Shown piece by piece: positions 41,718-50,670 of a stretch of 64,000 nt of DNA (position 1 is the first letter of the stretch; the number at the start of each line of letters is the position of its first letter). The position numbers were made by a program, and so were the translations under genes. The stretch comes from Amycolatopsis bartoniae (GTDB lineage: Bacteria; Actinomycetota; Actinomycetes; Mycobacteriales; Pseudonocardiaceae), in contig NZ_JACHWH010000001.1 in NCBI RefSeq assembly GCF_014191255.1, forward strand, positions 2,294,001-2,358,000, written 5' to 3'. Below the pieces are notes generated by a model that was given only the letters and a program-made list of their open reading frames with translations, did no database searches and had not been told where the DNA came from.

Positions 41718-41812
41718 AAAAGGGGCGACCCCCGCCGGGGGGAGGGGCGGGGGTCGCCGTGGGTTCAGCCCCGGGGGGTCGGGCTGAACGAGGCCGGTGG
41801 AGACACCGGTTG
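41718..41812 (-). ncRNA. 6C RNA (B11-like small RNA)
   Basis: On the minus strand there are consecutive hairpins: a small one (41794-41809, CCGGTG-TCTC-CACCGG); a second with 9-bp stem GTTCAGCCC/GGGCTGAAC (41763-41789) whose loop holds six C; and a third with a perfect 13-bp stem GGCGACCCCCGCC (41724-41758) whose loop holds CCTCCCCCC, followed by CCCCTTTT as terminator. Two hairpins with loops of at least six C define the actinobacterial 6C motif. In M. tuberculosis the 6C RNA B11 lies between Rv3660c and Rv3661, exactly this position. Length is about 95 nt; targets are not evident here. Confidence 0.9.
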
Positions 41813-41979
41813 GCACCACTCTAACTCCGGAATCGCCGTTCTAGCCCGATTCCGGAAACCCACGATTCGGTAACGGCACGAGCAATCGTTTTCCAGGCGG
41901 CGTAACGGATTTTCCCGTCCGGGGACGCGCGCGTGGTCACTTCACGGCCTCGGGAACGAGTAGCTCCTATCCTGGACAG

Positions 41980-42798
41980 GTGGCAGAACCGACCAGCGCG
42001 GGCCGCATCGCGGCCTTCTTCGACCTCGACAAGACGATCATCGCGTCGTCCAGCGCACTCGCCTTCAGCAAACCGCTGTTGCGCCAGGGCCTCATCAGCA
42101 GGCGCGCGGCGCTCAAGAGCGCGTACGCCCAGCTGGTCTTCTCCTTGTCCGGCGCCGACGAGGACCGCACCGAGCGCATGCGCGCCGAGATTTCCGCGCT
42201 GTGCACGGGCTGGGACGTCGCCCAGGTGCGCGCGATCGTCAACGAGACACTGCACGACATCGTCGATCCGCTGGTCTACGCCGAGGCCGCCGAGCTGATC
42301 GAGTCGCACAAGGCGCAGGGCCACGACGTCGTCGTGCTGTCCGCGGCCGGCGAGGAGGTCGTCACGCCGATCGCGGCGATGCTCGGCGCCACGCGCAGCG
42401 TCGCGACCCGGATGGAGGTCGTGGACGGCCGCTACTCGGGTCAGGTGGATTTCTATTGCTACGGCGAGCAAAAGGCCGTCGCGGCCAAGCAGCTGGCCGC
42501 CGACCACGGCTACGACCTCGCCGGCTGTTTCGCCTACACCGACTCGAGCACCGACGTCCCGATGCTGGAAGTGGTCGGCCATCCGTTCGCGGTCAACCCG
42601 GACCGCGCCCTGCGCCGGCTCGCCGCGGAGCGCGACTGGCCCGTCCTGACCTTCAGCAACCCGGTCTCGTTGCGGAGCCGGATCCCCTCTCCGTCGCCAA
42701 CGGCGCTCGCGGTCGGCGTCGGATTGGGAGCCATGGCGGCAGCCGGTGTGACCTGGTACGGACTGGCTCGCAAGAAGCGTGGCGGCAGTCCAGAGTAG
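41980..42798 (+). CDS. HAD-IB family hydrolase (SerB-like phosphatase)
   Basis: A 272-residue HAD phosphatase. Motif I is FFDLDKT (Asp15, Asp17), motif II is VVLSAAGEE, the lysine is in YGEQKAVAAKQ, and motif III is YTDSSTDVPML. The C-terminus carries one transmembrane helix (ALAVGVGLGAMAAAGVTWYGLA) and a basic end, so it is membrane-attached. It corresponds to Rv3661. Start GTG 41980 (VAEPTSAGRI). The family includes phosphoserine phosphatase and lysophosphatidate phosphatases; the substrate cannot be told. Confidence 0.9.
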   Translation: MAEPTSAGRIAAFFDLDKTIIASSSALAFSKPLLRQGLISRRAALKSAYAQLVFSLSGADEDRTERMRAEISALCTGWDVAQVRAIVNETLHDIVDPLVYAEAAELIESHKAQGHDVVVLSAAGEEVVTPIAAMLGATRSVATRMEVVDGRYSGQVDFYCYGEQKAVAAKQLAADHGYDLAGCFAYTDSSTDVPMLEVVGHPFAVNPDRALRRLAAERDWPVLTFSNPVSLRSRIPSPSPTALAVGVGLGAMAAAGVTWYGLARKKRGGSPE

Positions 42799-42858
42799 TC
42801 GCTCAACGTGCTCTCATCACCGGATCGAGTCTCTGTACCGGTGCACCCGATAGACCTC

Positions 42859-42887
42859 TTGAAGTGACGGCCATCACTGGGTACAAA
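42859..42887 (+). promoter_or_regulatory. Sigma70-type promoter with embedded Crp-like site
   Basis: TTGAAG (42859-42864) and TACAAA (42882-42887) are 17 bp apart. The spacer contains GTGA-CGGCCA-TCAC (42864-42877), matching the Crp/GlxR pattern GTGA-N6-TCAC, where a bound regulator would block the promoter. The transcript would start near 42895 and run towards the nagZ cluster 450 bp downstream, through a strong hairpin at 43101-43132. Confidence 0.45.
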
Positions 42888-43100
42888 GTGAGTGCGGACG
42901 TCTTAGCGGCCAGGGAACGGGACGAAGATAAGTCTCGATCCACCCCGAAAAGATCTCCGTGCGCGGACCTCCGGGCACCCACGCGCAGCGCGCCGCGGGA
43001 GGCTTGTCGTCAAGGGACTGCGTACCGGGACGCCGGACGCCGAGTCCAGGTAGGTACGACTCGAGTTGCACGCTTGGTCACCTGAGCGGTCCGCGCGGGC

Positions 43101-43132
43101 GGGCGCCGCCGGCCTCGTTGCCGGCGGCGCCC
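43101..43132 (+). terminator. Strong hairpin in the leader of the nagZ cluster
   Basis: A perfect 13-bp inverted repeat GGGCGCCGCCGGC / GCCGGCGGCGCCC surrounds a six-base loop. It lies in the 547-bp gap between the HAD gene and nagZ. It could end a short transcript from the promoter at 42859 or act as a leader structure. No U-tract follows. The rest of the gap (42888-43345) holds only weak open frames. Confidence 0.55.
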
Positions 43133-43345
43133 GCGCACGTTCGGGGGGTGGTTCCCCGACGCCGGCGTTCCGCTCGCCGCCGCACTGCAGGGACACGGCG
43201 CCGGGGAACCCGGCCCTTACCCCTCAATGGGCTACGCCGAAAGACATACGAGCGTTGACCTGCGGTCCAGCGAGTGAGTAGCTTCCCGGTACCGGTCGCT
43301 TCCAGTGGGAATTCCACGGCGAACGGTGCTGAGGGGAGGCCATTC

Positions 43346-45151
43346 GTGAGCCGGAGGAACCATGCGCTCGCCGCGTTCGTCACCGGGCTGCTCGTCGTGA
43401 CCGGGGTGAGCGCCGGCACGGCAAGCGCGACACCGGCGATCCCTGGTGCCGACAAGCAGGCGGTCGCCTGGGCCGGCCGGATGCTGCGCGGAATGAGCCT
43501 CGAGGAGAAGGTCGGCCAGCTGTTCGTCGCGGATGTCTGGGGAAAGTTCGCGGACCAGGCCGATCCCGGCAACCAGTCGAAGTACGGCGTCGACACGCCC
43601 GCGGAGGTGGTCCAGCGCTACCACCCGGGCGGGGTCATCTACTTCAACAACGCGGGCACGGACAACGTCGACGACCCGGCGCAGGTCGCGCGGTTGTCCA
43701 ACGGCCTGCAGCGAGCGGCGCTGTCCTCCGGCGCGCACGTGCCACTGATCGTCTCGATCGACCAGGAGGGCGGACGGGTCACGCGGATCGCCGCTCCGGC
43801 GACGGAGTACCCGGCGAGCATGGCCGTCGGTGCCGGGCGCAGCGTCGAAGACGCCCGGCAGCTCGCCACGATCAACGGCCGCGAACTGCGTGCGATGGGC
43901 ATCAACCAGGACTTCGCGCCGGACGCCGACGTCAACTCCAACCCGTTGAACCCGATCATCGGCTCCCGTTCGTTCTCGGCGGACCCGGCGCTGACCGGAC
44001 AGCTGGTGGCCGCGGAGGTCGCGGGCTACCAGGACTCCGGCCCGGCGACGCAGACGGTGTCCTCCGCCGCGAAGCACTTCCCGGGGCACGGTGACGCGGC
44101 GACGGACAGCCACACCGGCCTGCCGGTCATCAGCCGCACCGAACAGCAGTGGCGCGACATCGACCTGCCGCCGTTCCAGGCCGCGATCAAGGCCGGCATC
44201 GACGTGATCATGACGGCGCACATCACCGTGCCGAGCCTCGACCCGTCGGGTGAGCCGGCCACGTTGTCGAAACCGATCATGACCGGCATCCTCCGGAACG
44301 AGCTGGGGTACGACGGAGTCGTCGTCACGGACTCCCTGCAGATGGCCGGCGTGCGGCAGATGCATCCGGACTCGGAGATCCCGGTGCTGGCGCTGGAAGC
44401 GGGTGTCGACCAGATGCTGATGCCACCGGATCTCGGGGTCGCGATCAAGGGCGTGCTCGACGCGGTGAAGAGCGGGCGGCTGACCGAGCAGCGCATCGAC
44501 CAGAGCGTGCTGCGGATCCTCGAGCTGAAGTTCAAGCGCGGCATCCTCGCCGAGCCGCTGGTGAACGAGCAGGCGGTGAACCGGGTCGTCGGCACCCCGG
44601 CGCATCTGGCGGCGATCCAGCAGCTGACCGACCGCACCACCACTGTGCTGCGCAACGACGCCGGGCTGCTGCCGCTGAAGAACCCGGGCAAGGTTCTGGT
44701 GACCGGCTGGAACAACCCGAGTTACCCAGGCTATCCGGCGGAACCGGTTGCCACGCTCGCGAAACAACTGGGCGGCACGGCGGTTTCCACGGGCGCGAGC
44801 CCGACGGCGGACCAGATCGGCCAGGCGGTGGCAGCGGCGCAGCAGTCGGACACGGTGGTGGTCCTGACGAACGGACTGCGAACGTCCACCGCGCAACAGG
44901 ACCTGGTGCAGGGCCTGCTCGCCACCGGGAAACCGGTCGTCGCCGTCACCATCCAGGAGCCGTACGACCCGGGCTACGCCGACGTGCCCACGTGGGTAGC
45001 GACCTACGACTGGCGTGACGTCACGATGCGATCGCTCGCGAAGGTGCTGCTCGGGCAGATCTCGCCGCAGGGCAAGCTGCCCGTGTCGATTCCGGCGGGT
45101 AGCGACGGGCGCACGATCCTGTACCCCTTCGGCACGGGGCTGACGTGGTGA
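43346..45151 (+). CDS. nagZ: Secreted beta-N-acetylglucosaminidase, GH3 (NagZ-type)
   Basis: A 601-residue protein with a signal peptide (MSRRNHALAAFVTGLLVVTG...ATA region). GH3 features: IVSIDQEGGRVTRI, the KHFPGHG....DSH motif of bacterial NagZ, which carries the His/Asp acid-base dyad, and the nucleophile aspartate in VVVTDSLQM. A C-terminal GH3 domain follows. It removes GlcNAc from muropeptides; like B. subtilis NagZ and unlike the E. coli enzyme it is exported. GTG 43346 has GAGGGGAGG upstream. The stop overlaps namZ as GTGA. Confidence 0.93.
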   Translation: MSRRNHALAAFVTGLLVVTGVSAGTASATPAIPGADKQAVAWAGRMLRGMSLEEKVGQLFVADVWGKFADQADPGNQSKYGVDTPAEVVQRYHPGGVIYFNNAGTDNVDDPAQVARLSNGLQRAALSSGAHVPLIVSIDQEGGRVTRIAAPATEYPASMAVGAGRSVEDARQLATINGRELRAMGINQDFAPDADVNSNPLNPIIGSRSFSADPALTGQLVAAEVAGYQDSGPATQTVSSAAKHFPGHGDAATDSHTGLPVISRTEQQWRDIDLPPFQAAIKAGIDVIMTAHITVPSLDPSGEPATLSKPIMTGILRNELGYDGVVVTDSLQMAGVRQMHPDSEIPVLALEAGVDQMLMPPDLGVAIKGVLDAVKSGRLTEQRIDQSVLRILELKFKRGILAEPLVNEQAVNRVVGTPAHLAAIQQLTDRTTTVLRNDAGLLPLKNPGKVLVTGWNNPSYPGYPAEPVATLAKQLGGTAVSTGASPTADQIGQAVAAAQQSDTVVVLTNGLRTSTAQQDLVQGLLATGKPVVAVTIQEPYDPGYADVPTWVATYDWRDVTMRSLAKVLLGQISPQGKLPVSIPAGSDGRTILYPFGTGLTW

Positions 45152-46386
45152 GCGTCAACCGTCGCGGTTTCCTCACGGCCGGAGCGCTCGCGACCCCACT
45201 GCTGGCCGGGGGCTCGGGTATCGCCCAAGCGACCACGGAAGCCGTCGCACCGGCAGCAGATCAGCTGGCCGCACAGGAGTGGCGCAAGTTGGCCGGGCGT
45301 CGGCTCGGCGTGCTGTCGAACCCGACCGGGGTGCTCGCAAACCTGGACCACATCGTCGACTCGATGGTGGCCGCCGGGGTGCGGCCGGTTGCCGCTTTCG
45401 GGCCGGAGCACGGCTTTCGCGGCAGTGCGCAGGCCGGTGGTTCGGAGGGCGACTACACCGACCCCCGCACCGGCATCCCCGTCTACGACGCCTACGGCGC
45501 GTCGGCGGAGAGCCTGGCGGGGATGATCACCAAGGCGGGCGTGGACACGGTCGTCTTCGACATCGCCGACGTCGGTGCCCGCTTCTACACCTACATCTGG
45601 TCGCTCTACACGGCGATGGCCGCCGCGGCGCAGGTCGGTGCCTCGTTCGTCGTGCTCGACAGGCCCAATCCGGTCGGCGGCCGCGCGTTCGGTCCGATGC
45701 TCGATCCGGCCTTCGCGTCGGGTGTGGGGTTGAAGCCGATCGTGCAGCAGCACGGGATGACGGCCGGGGAGCTCGCGCGGTTCTTCGCCGGTGAGTTCCT
45801 GCCGCCGGCGAAGCTCGACCTGGAGGTCGTACGGGTCCGCGGATGGCGCCGGGACACGTTCTTCGCGCAGACCGGCCTCAAGTGGACGCCGCCGAGCCCG
45901 AACATGCCCACGCCCGACACCGCGCTGGTCTACCCCGGGCTGTGCCTGTTCGAGGGCACCGTCTTCTCGGAGGGGCGCGGCACGACGCGACCGTTCGAGA
46001 TCATCGGCGCGCCGGGTGTGGACTGGCGTTGGCGGGAAGCGCTTACCGCGCTTCGCCTACCGGGTGTCGAGTTCCGCGAGACGTACTTCGTGCCGACGTT
46101 CAGCAAGTTCGTGAACCAGACGTGCGGCGGGGTGCAGCTCACGGTCACCGATCCCCGGTCGTTCGACGCGATCCGCACCGCGGTCGCGATGCTCGTGACC
46201 GCGAAGCAGGTGTACCCGGGCCTGTTCGGCTGGCGGCCGGACCTGGCCATCGACAAGCTGTCCGGCTCCGACCGGCTCCGGAAGATGATCGACGCGGGTG
46301 CCCGGGTGGACGAGATCGTGGGTTCGTGGCAGGCGGAACTGGCGGGGTTCGTCGCCCGCAGGCAGCCCTACTTGCTGTACTGGTGA
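45148..46386 (+). CDS. namZ: Exo-beta-N-acetylmuramidase, NamZ/DUF1343 family, Tat-exported
   Basis: A 412-residue protein of the DUF1343 family, shown for B. subtilis NamZ (YbbC) to remove MurNAc from non-reducing ends. The N-terminus MSVNRRGFLTAGALATPLLA is a twin-arginine signal. Family segments are LGVLSNPTGV, FGPEHGFRG, FDIADVGARFYTYIWSLY, LDRPNPVGG and YPGLCLFEGT. GTG 45148 overlaps the nagZ stop, so NagZ and NamZ are made together, as in the B. subtilis ybb operon. They would trim glycan chains in turn outside the cell. Confidence 0.93.
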   Translation: MSVNRRGFLTAGALATPLLAGGSGIAQATTEAVAPAADQLAAQEWRKLAGRRLGVLSNPTGVLANLDHIVDSMVAAGVRPVAAFGPEHGFRGSAQAGGSEGDYTDPRTGIPVYDAYGASAESLAGMITKAGVDTVVFDIADVGARFYTYIWSLYTAMAAAAQVGASFVVLDRPNPVGGRAFGPMLDPAFASGVGLKPIVQQHGMTAGELARFFAGEFLPPAKLDLEVVRVRGWRRDTFFAQTGLKWTPPSPNMPTPDTALVYPGLCLFEGTVFSEGRGTTRPFEIIGAPGVDWRWREALTALRLPGVEFRETYFVPTFSKFVNQTCGGVQLTVTDPRSFDAIRTAVAMLVTAKQVYPGLFGWRPDLAIDKLSGSDRLRKMIDAGARVDEIVGSWQAELAGFVARRQPYLLYW

Positions 46387-46393
46387 GGTCGTC

Positions 46394-48139
46394 ATGCGTG
46401 TCGGAAAACTCGTGCTCGTGCTGCTCCTCGCGGCACTGACACTGCCGGGAGCGAGCGCCATCGCCGAGGTGCACCAGCCGTGGGCAGGCCGGTTCGACCG
46501 GCCGCAGCAGGGTTTCGCGCCCGCGAACACCGTGCTGCGCAAGGGAAATCCGGGCGAGGTCGGGTTGGACGCCGCGCCGATCCGCGCGGCGGAGCAGTTC
46601 CTGGCGAGCTGGACGCAGAACGATCCGGCCACGGGGCATCCGCACTTCTCGGGTGCGGTGGGGCTACTGGCGCACGACGGGGTGATCGTCGACCAGTACG
46701 CGACCGGTCAGGCGCTGCGGTACGCCGACGCGGCGGGCACCGAACTGCCTGCCGACCAGCAGGTGCCCATGCGCCCGGACACGATCTTCGACATGGCCTC
46801 GATCAGCAAGCTGTTCACCTCGATCGTGGCGATGCAGCTGGTCGAGGCCGGCAAGGTCGATCTGGCCGCCCCGGTCGCGCGGTATCTGCCGGAGTTCGCC
46901 ACGAACGGCAAACAGGATGTCACCGTCCAGCAGTTGCTGACCCACACGTCCGGGCTCGACGCCGATCCCACGCCCTCGCTCTGGCAGGGGTACGCGGACA
47001 TCCCCGCGCGCCGCAAGGCCGTGCTGGACAGCCCGTTGGTGCACCCGCCCGGCACCGCGTACCTGTACTCCGACATCAACCTGATGACGCTGGGCTTCCT
47101 CGTCGAGCAGCTGACCGGCTCGACGCTGGACAAGGTGGTGCACGACCGCATCACCCAGCCGCTCGGCATGACCGACACCGGCTACAACCCTCCCGCGAGC
47201 AAGCTCCCGCGCATCGCGGCGACGGAGTACGAGACGAATCCGCCGCGAGGACTCGTCCGAGGGCAGGTCCACGACGAGAACGCGTGGGCGCTCGGCGGGG
47301 TGTCCGGGCACGCCGGCGTCTTCTCGACGGCGGGCGACATGGCGATCCTCGCGCAGACGATCCTCAACGGCGGCAGCTACCGCGGAGCGCGCATCCTGCG
47401 GCCGGAGACCGTGCGGCTGATGCTGACGAACTACAACCAGGCGTTCCCGGGGAACGACCACGGGCTCGGGTTCGAGCTGGACCAGATGTTCTACATGGGC
47501 GCGCTGTCGTCGCCCGAGACCGCGGGGCACACCGGCTTCACCGGCACCACACTGGTGATCGACCCGTTGTCGCGGTCGGTCGCCATCCTGCTCACCAACC
47601 GCGTGCATCCGACTCGGAACTGGGGTTCGATCAACCTCGCCCGGGAGACGTGGGCGACGGCGCTCGCCCGCGCGATGGCTGTCCGTCCGGCGCGGGGGTC
47701 TGACGCGTGGTCCAGCGAGATCGGCAACGCGAGCACGGCGACGTTGACCACACCGGCGTTGCAACCATCGGGTGCGACGCGGGTCGATTTCGACGTTTTC
47801 GTCGACACCGAGACCACCGATCCGCTCGTGCTGGAGTCCAGCGCGGACGGTGTTACATGGCAACCGGTGCCGTTACACGTCGCTGGTCCGGGCGCTCCTG
47901 ATGGTCAAGTAACGGCGCTGAGTGGGCACGGTCACCGCTCCTGGTGGCGGGCGGCGGCACAATTACCGGCGACCGGTCGAGTGATTCTTCGCTGGCGCTA
48001 CACCACGGACAGCTCTTACACCGGCCGAGGCGTGTCAGTGGACGGTGTCCGGATAACCAGCAACAACGGCACTCTGTTGGATGCTGAACGACGGCCGTCG
48101 TCACTCTCCGCGGTCGGATGGGAGCGGAAATCACGGTAA
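46394..48139 (+). CDS. Secreted beta-lactamase-fold serine hydrolase (AmlC/YbbE-like)
   Basis: A 581-residue protein with a signal peptide (MRVGKLVLVLLLAALTLPGASA). The class C beta-lactamase/PBP fold shows SISK (SxxK), YSDIN as the YxN element, and HTGFTG in place of KTG. Residues beyond about 450 form a separate beta-rich region (TRVDFDVFVDTE, RVILRWRYT) that I do not recognise. It starts eight bases after namZ and corresponds in order to YbbE next to nagZ-namZ in B. subtilis. Its substrate is probably a muropeptide; this is inferred from context. Confidence 0.88.
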   Translation: MRVGKLVLVLLLAALTLPGASAIAEVHQPWAGRFDRPQQGFAPANTVLRKGNPGEVGLDAAPIRAAEQFLASWTQNDPATGHPHFSGAVGLLAHDGVIVDQYATGQALRYADAAGTELPADQQVPMRPDTIFDMASISKLFTSIVAMQLVEAGKVDLAAPVARYLPEFATNGKQDVTVQQLLTHTSGLDADPTPSLWQGYADIPARRKAVLDSPLVHPPGTAYLYSDINLMTLGFLVEQLTGSTLDKVVHDRITQPLGMTDTGYNPPASKLPRIAATEYETNPPRGLVRGQVHDENAWALGGVSGHAGVFSTAGDMAILAQTILNGGSYRGARILRPETVRLMLTNYNQAFPGNDHGLGFELDQMFYMGALSSPETAGHTGFTGTTLVIDPLSRSVAILLTNRVHPTRNWGSINLARETWATALARAMAVRPARGSDAWSSEIGNASTATLTTPALQPSGATRVDFDVFVDTETTDPLVLESSADGVTWQPVPLHVAGPGAPDGQVTALSGHGHRSWWRAAAQLPATGRVILRWRYTTDSSYTGRGVSVDGVRITSNNGTLLDAERRPSSLSAVGWERKSR

Positions 48140-48263
48140 TGAGATGAGGATTTCGCGATCGCCGAGGCATACGATGCGGCCGGGGAATCCCTAGCACTGA
48201 TCGATTGCGGCGGGCTACCGACGATCGTTGGCTGTTTCGGGAACCACAGCAAGTTGCCAAGTC

Positions 48264-48283
48264 GTTAACAAGTCGACGTTAAC
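48264..48283 (+). promoter_or_regulatory. Candidate operator upstream of the MurR-like regulator
   Basis: Two GTTAAC palindromes (48264-48269 and 48278-48283) separated by eight bases lie in the AT-richer 253-bp gap, about 110 bp before the regulator start. They are a plausible autoregulatory site; no known consensus supports this. Confidence 0.35.
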
Positions 48284-48392
48284 ATCTTTGACCTGGTTGG
48301 CGACTTTCTGGGCAACTGAGTCAGCGCAGCTCGGACGTGCAGGGGCGGACGAGTTGCGATCATCCCGAAGGATGTGGGTAGCCTTGTCGCAA

Positions 48393-49385
48393 ATGCCTAC
48401 GGTTAGTAACTTTCCCACGGCAACGGATACTGATTCCGTAACTGGTCCGCTACCTACGGAAACCGTTTCCGCTGCTAGAGAGCCCGAGACCAGTCCGCTG
48501 GTGCGGATTCGGTCCCTTCTGCCCGGTTTGGCGCGCGCCGAGCAGCGAGTGGCGAAAGTCGTGCTCGACGACCCGTCCTCGGTCGCCCGCCGGAGCATCA
48601 CCGAGGTCGCGCTCGCCGCGAACACCAGCGAAACCACCGTCACCCGTTTCTGCAAGGCGGTCGGCGTCGGCGGTTACCCCCAGTTACGCATCGCTCTCGC
48701 CGCGGACACCGCCCGGACCGAGGCGCGCTCCACGCGGAACCTCGGCGGGGAGATCGGCGTGGACGACGACCTCGCGGCCGTCGTGGGCAAGGTGAGCTTC
48801 GCCGACGCCCGTGCCGTGGAGGAGACCGCGGACCAACTGGACGTCGCGGAACTGGAGCAGGTGATCAGCCTGCTCGCCCAGGCCGGCCGCGCGGACGTGT
48901 ACGGGGTGGGCGCGAGCGCGTTCGTCGCCGCCGACCTGCAGCAGAAGCTGCACCGCATCGGCCGGGTGTGCTTCGCCTGGTCCGACACGCACATCATGCT
49001 CACCTCCGCCGCCGTGCTCGGCCCGGGCGACGTCGCGATCGGCGTCTCCCACACCGGCGCGACCACCGACACCGTCGAAGCCCTGCGCGTGGCCCGCGAG
49101 CACGGCGCCACCACAGTCGCGCTGACGAACTTCCCGCGCTCGCCGATCACCGAGGTCGCCGACCACGTGCTGACCACCGCCGCGCGGGAGACCACCTTCC
49201 GTTCGGGCGCGACCGCGAGCCGGATCGCGCAGTTGACGGTCATCGACTGCCTGTTCATCGGCGTGGCACAGCGCCACATGGACGCCGCTTCCCAGGCGCT
49301 GGACGCCACCCGGGACGCGGTCGGCGCGCACCGGCTGGGCGTGCGGCCGGACGGCAGGAGGCGTCCCCGTGAAACCGGTAAGTGA
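48393..49385 (+). CDS. MurR/RpiR family regulator with SIS domain
   Basis: A 330-residue protein. An N-terminal RpiR-type helix-turn-helix (LARAEQRVAKVVLDDPSSVARRSITEVA, cut here between the two helices VARRSITEVALAANTSETT and VTRFCKAVGVGGYPQLR) is followed by a sugar-isomerase SIS domain (YGVGASAFVAADLQQKL, ISVSHTG-like GVSHTGATTDTVEAL). Such regulators sense phosphosugars; next to murQ the likely ligand is MurNAc-6-phosphate. Start is unsure: ATG 48393 has no good Shine-Dalgarno and ATG 48372 is possible. The stop overlaps a GTG that could start murQ. Confidence 0.88.
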   Translation: MPTVSNFPTATDTDSVTGPLPTETVSAAREPETSPLVRIRSLLPGLARAEQRVAKVVLDDPSSVARRSITEVALAANTSETTVTRFCKAVGVGGYPQLRIALAADTARTEARSTRNLGGEIGVDDDLAAVVGKVSFADARAVEETADQLDVAELEQVISLLAQAGRADVYGVGASAFVAADLQQKLHRIGRVCFAWSDTHIMLTSAAVLGPGDVAIGVSHTGATTDTVEALRVAREHGATTVALTNFPRSPITEVADHVLTTAARETTFRSGATASRIAQLTVIDCLFIGVAQRHMDAASQALDATRDAVGAHRLGVRPDGRRRPRETGK

Positions 49386-49408
49386 GCAGAACTGAAATGA
49401 GGCGCATC

Positions 49409-50335
49409 ATGACGGTGCCGAGTCAGGTCGTGCACGTCGATTCCCCGACCGAGCAGCGCAACCCCCGGACGACAGACATCGACCGCCTGCCGACCCTCGG
49501 GATCCTGGGCGTGATCAACGCCGAGGACCGCCGGGTGCCCGAAGCCGTGGGCGAGGTCCTGCCCCAGCTCGCGACCGCGGTGGACTACGCCGTGGAAGCG
49601 CTGCGCAACGGGCACCGGGTGCACTACGTCGGTGCCGGCACGTCGGGGCGGCTCGCCGTCCTCGACGCCGCTGAACTCGTCCCCACCTACAACGTGCCCG
49701 AAGACTGGTTCGTGGCGCATCACGCCGGCGGCGCGCAGGCTCTGCAGAAGGCCGTGGAGAACGCCGAAGACGATGCGACGGCCGGCGCGGACGAGCTGTC
49801 GGCGGCGGTCGAGCCGGGCGACTTCGTGCTGGGGCTGACCGCGTCGGGCCGCACCCCGTACGTGCTCGGCGCGCTGCTCGCGGCGAGCCGGAAGGGGGCG
49901 CACACCGGTCTGGTGTCCGGCAACGCGCGGGCCCTGCGGCCGGCCGGGGTGGACGTGCTGATCGCCGTCGACACGGGTCCGGAGGTGATCGCCGGCTCGA
50001 CGCGGATGAAGGCGGGGACGGCGCAGAAGCAGATTCTCACGGCCTTCTCGACGGCCACGATGGTCAAGCTCGGCCGCACCTACTCGAACCTCATGGTCAG
50101 CATGCGGGCGACGAACGCGAAACTGCGCGGGCGGACGCTGCGGATCCTCCACGAGGCGACGGGCGCGAGCGAGCGGGAATGCGCGGACGCACTCGCCGAG
50201 GCGGACGGTGACCTGAAGGTGGCGCTGATGCACCTGCTGTGCGGAGTGGACGCCAACACCGCCACGGCGATGCTCGCAGCCAGCGGTGGCCACGTCCGCG
50301 AAGCGGTGGACGCCTGTACCGCCTGCTCGGCCTGA
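49409..50335 (+). CDS. murQ: N-acetylmuramic acid 6-phosphate etherase
   Basis: MurQ cleaves the lactyl ether of MurNAc-6-phosphate, giving GlcNAc-6-phosphate and lactate in cell-wall recycling. The 308-residue protein has TEQRNPRTTDIDRL at the start, the SIS-domain phosphosugar loop HYVGAGTSGRLAVLDAAE, a second GLTASGRTPYV and the catalytic-region EVIAGSTRMKAGTAQK. ATG 49409 has GAGGCGC upstream; GTG 49382, which overlaps the regulator stop, would add nine residues. It closes the recycling cluster. No MurNAc kinase or PTS gene is in the window. Confidence 0.94.
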   Translation: MTVPSQVVHVDSPTEQRNPRTTDIDRLPTLGILGVINAEDRRVPEAVGEVLPQLATAVDYAVEALRNGHRVHYVGAGTSGRLAVLDAAELVPTYNVPEDWFVAHHAGGAQALQKAVENAEDDATAGADELSAAVEPGDFVLGLTASGRTPYVLGALLAASRKGAHTGLVSGNARALRPAGVDVLIAVDTGPEVIAGSTRMKAGTAQKQILTAFSTATMVKLGRTYSNLMVSMRATNAKLRGRTLRILHEATGASERECADALAEADGDLKVALMHLLCGVDANTATAMLAASGGHVREAVDACTACSA

Positions 50336-50670
50336 CCGGCGCGGGGTTGGGTTTGGCTCAGCCGCTGCGGAGTCGGCTTGCGCGGGGATCGCAAGGGTCG
50401 ACTCGGCTGACCGGCGCGGGGTTGGGCTTGGCTCGGTCACTGCGGAGTGGGGCGTGGGCGGGCATTGCAAGGGCCGGTTCGGCTGGCCGCTGCGGGTTTG
50501 GCCTGGTTCGGCCGCTGCGGGTTGGGCATGGGCGGGCATCGCAAGGGCCGGTTCGGCCTCACCGCCGCGAGGTCGGGCCTGGTTCGGCCGCTGCGGGTTG
50601 GGCGTGGGCGGGCATTGCAGGGATTGGCTCGGCTTGGACTCTGCGGGTTGGGGCTCGGCCGAGCTTGCTC
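50332..50670. repeat. Tandem array of ~75-bp units downstream of murQ
   Basis: Units start at 50332, 50407, 50483 and 50557 (lengths 75, 76, 74 and 76), with a partial fifth from 50633. Each contains (G)CTGCGG(G/A)GTNGG near the middle, GCGGGCAT(T/C)GCA(A)GGG and ends with (G)GNTCGG. The array begins inside the murQ stop codon. Open frames exist, but the units are not a multiple of three and no start with a ribosome binding site is seen, so I read it as noncoding repeat. Confidence 0.88.

Noticed and set aside
42201..43085. A 294-residue frame overlapping the HAD gene and running past it
   Set aside because: It is an alternative frame of the HAD gene; the part beyond 42798 is Arg-rich and lacks any family resemblance.
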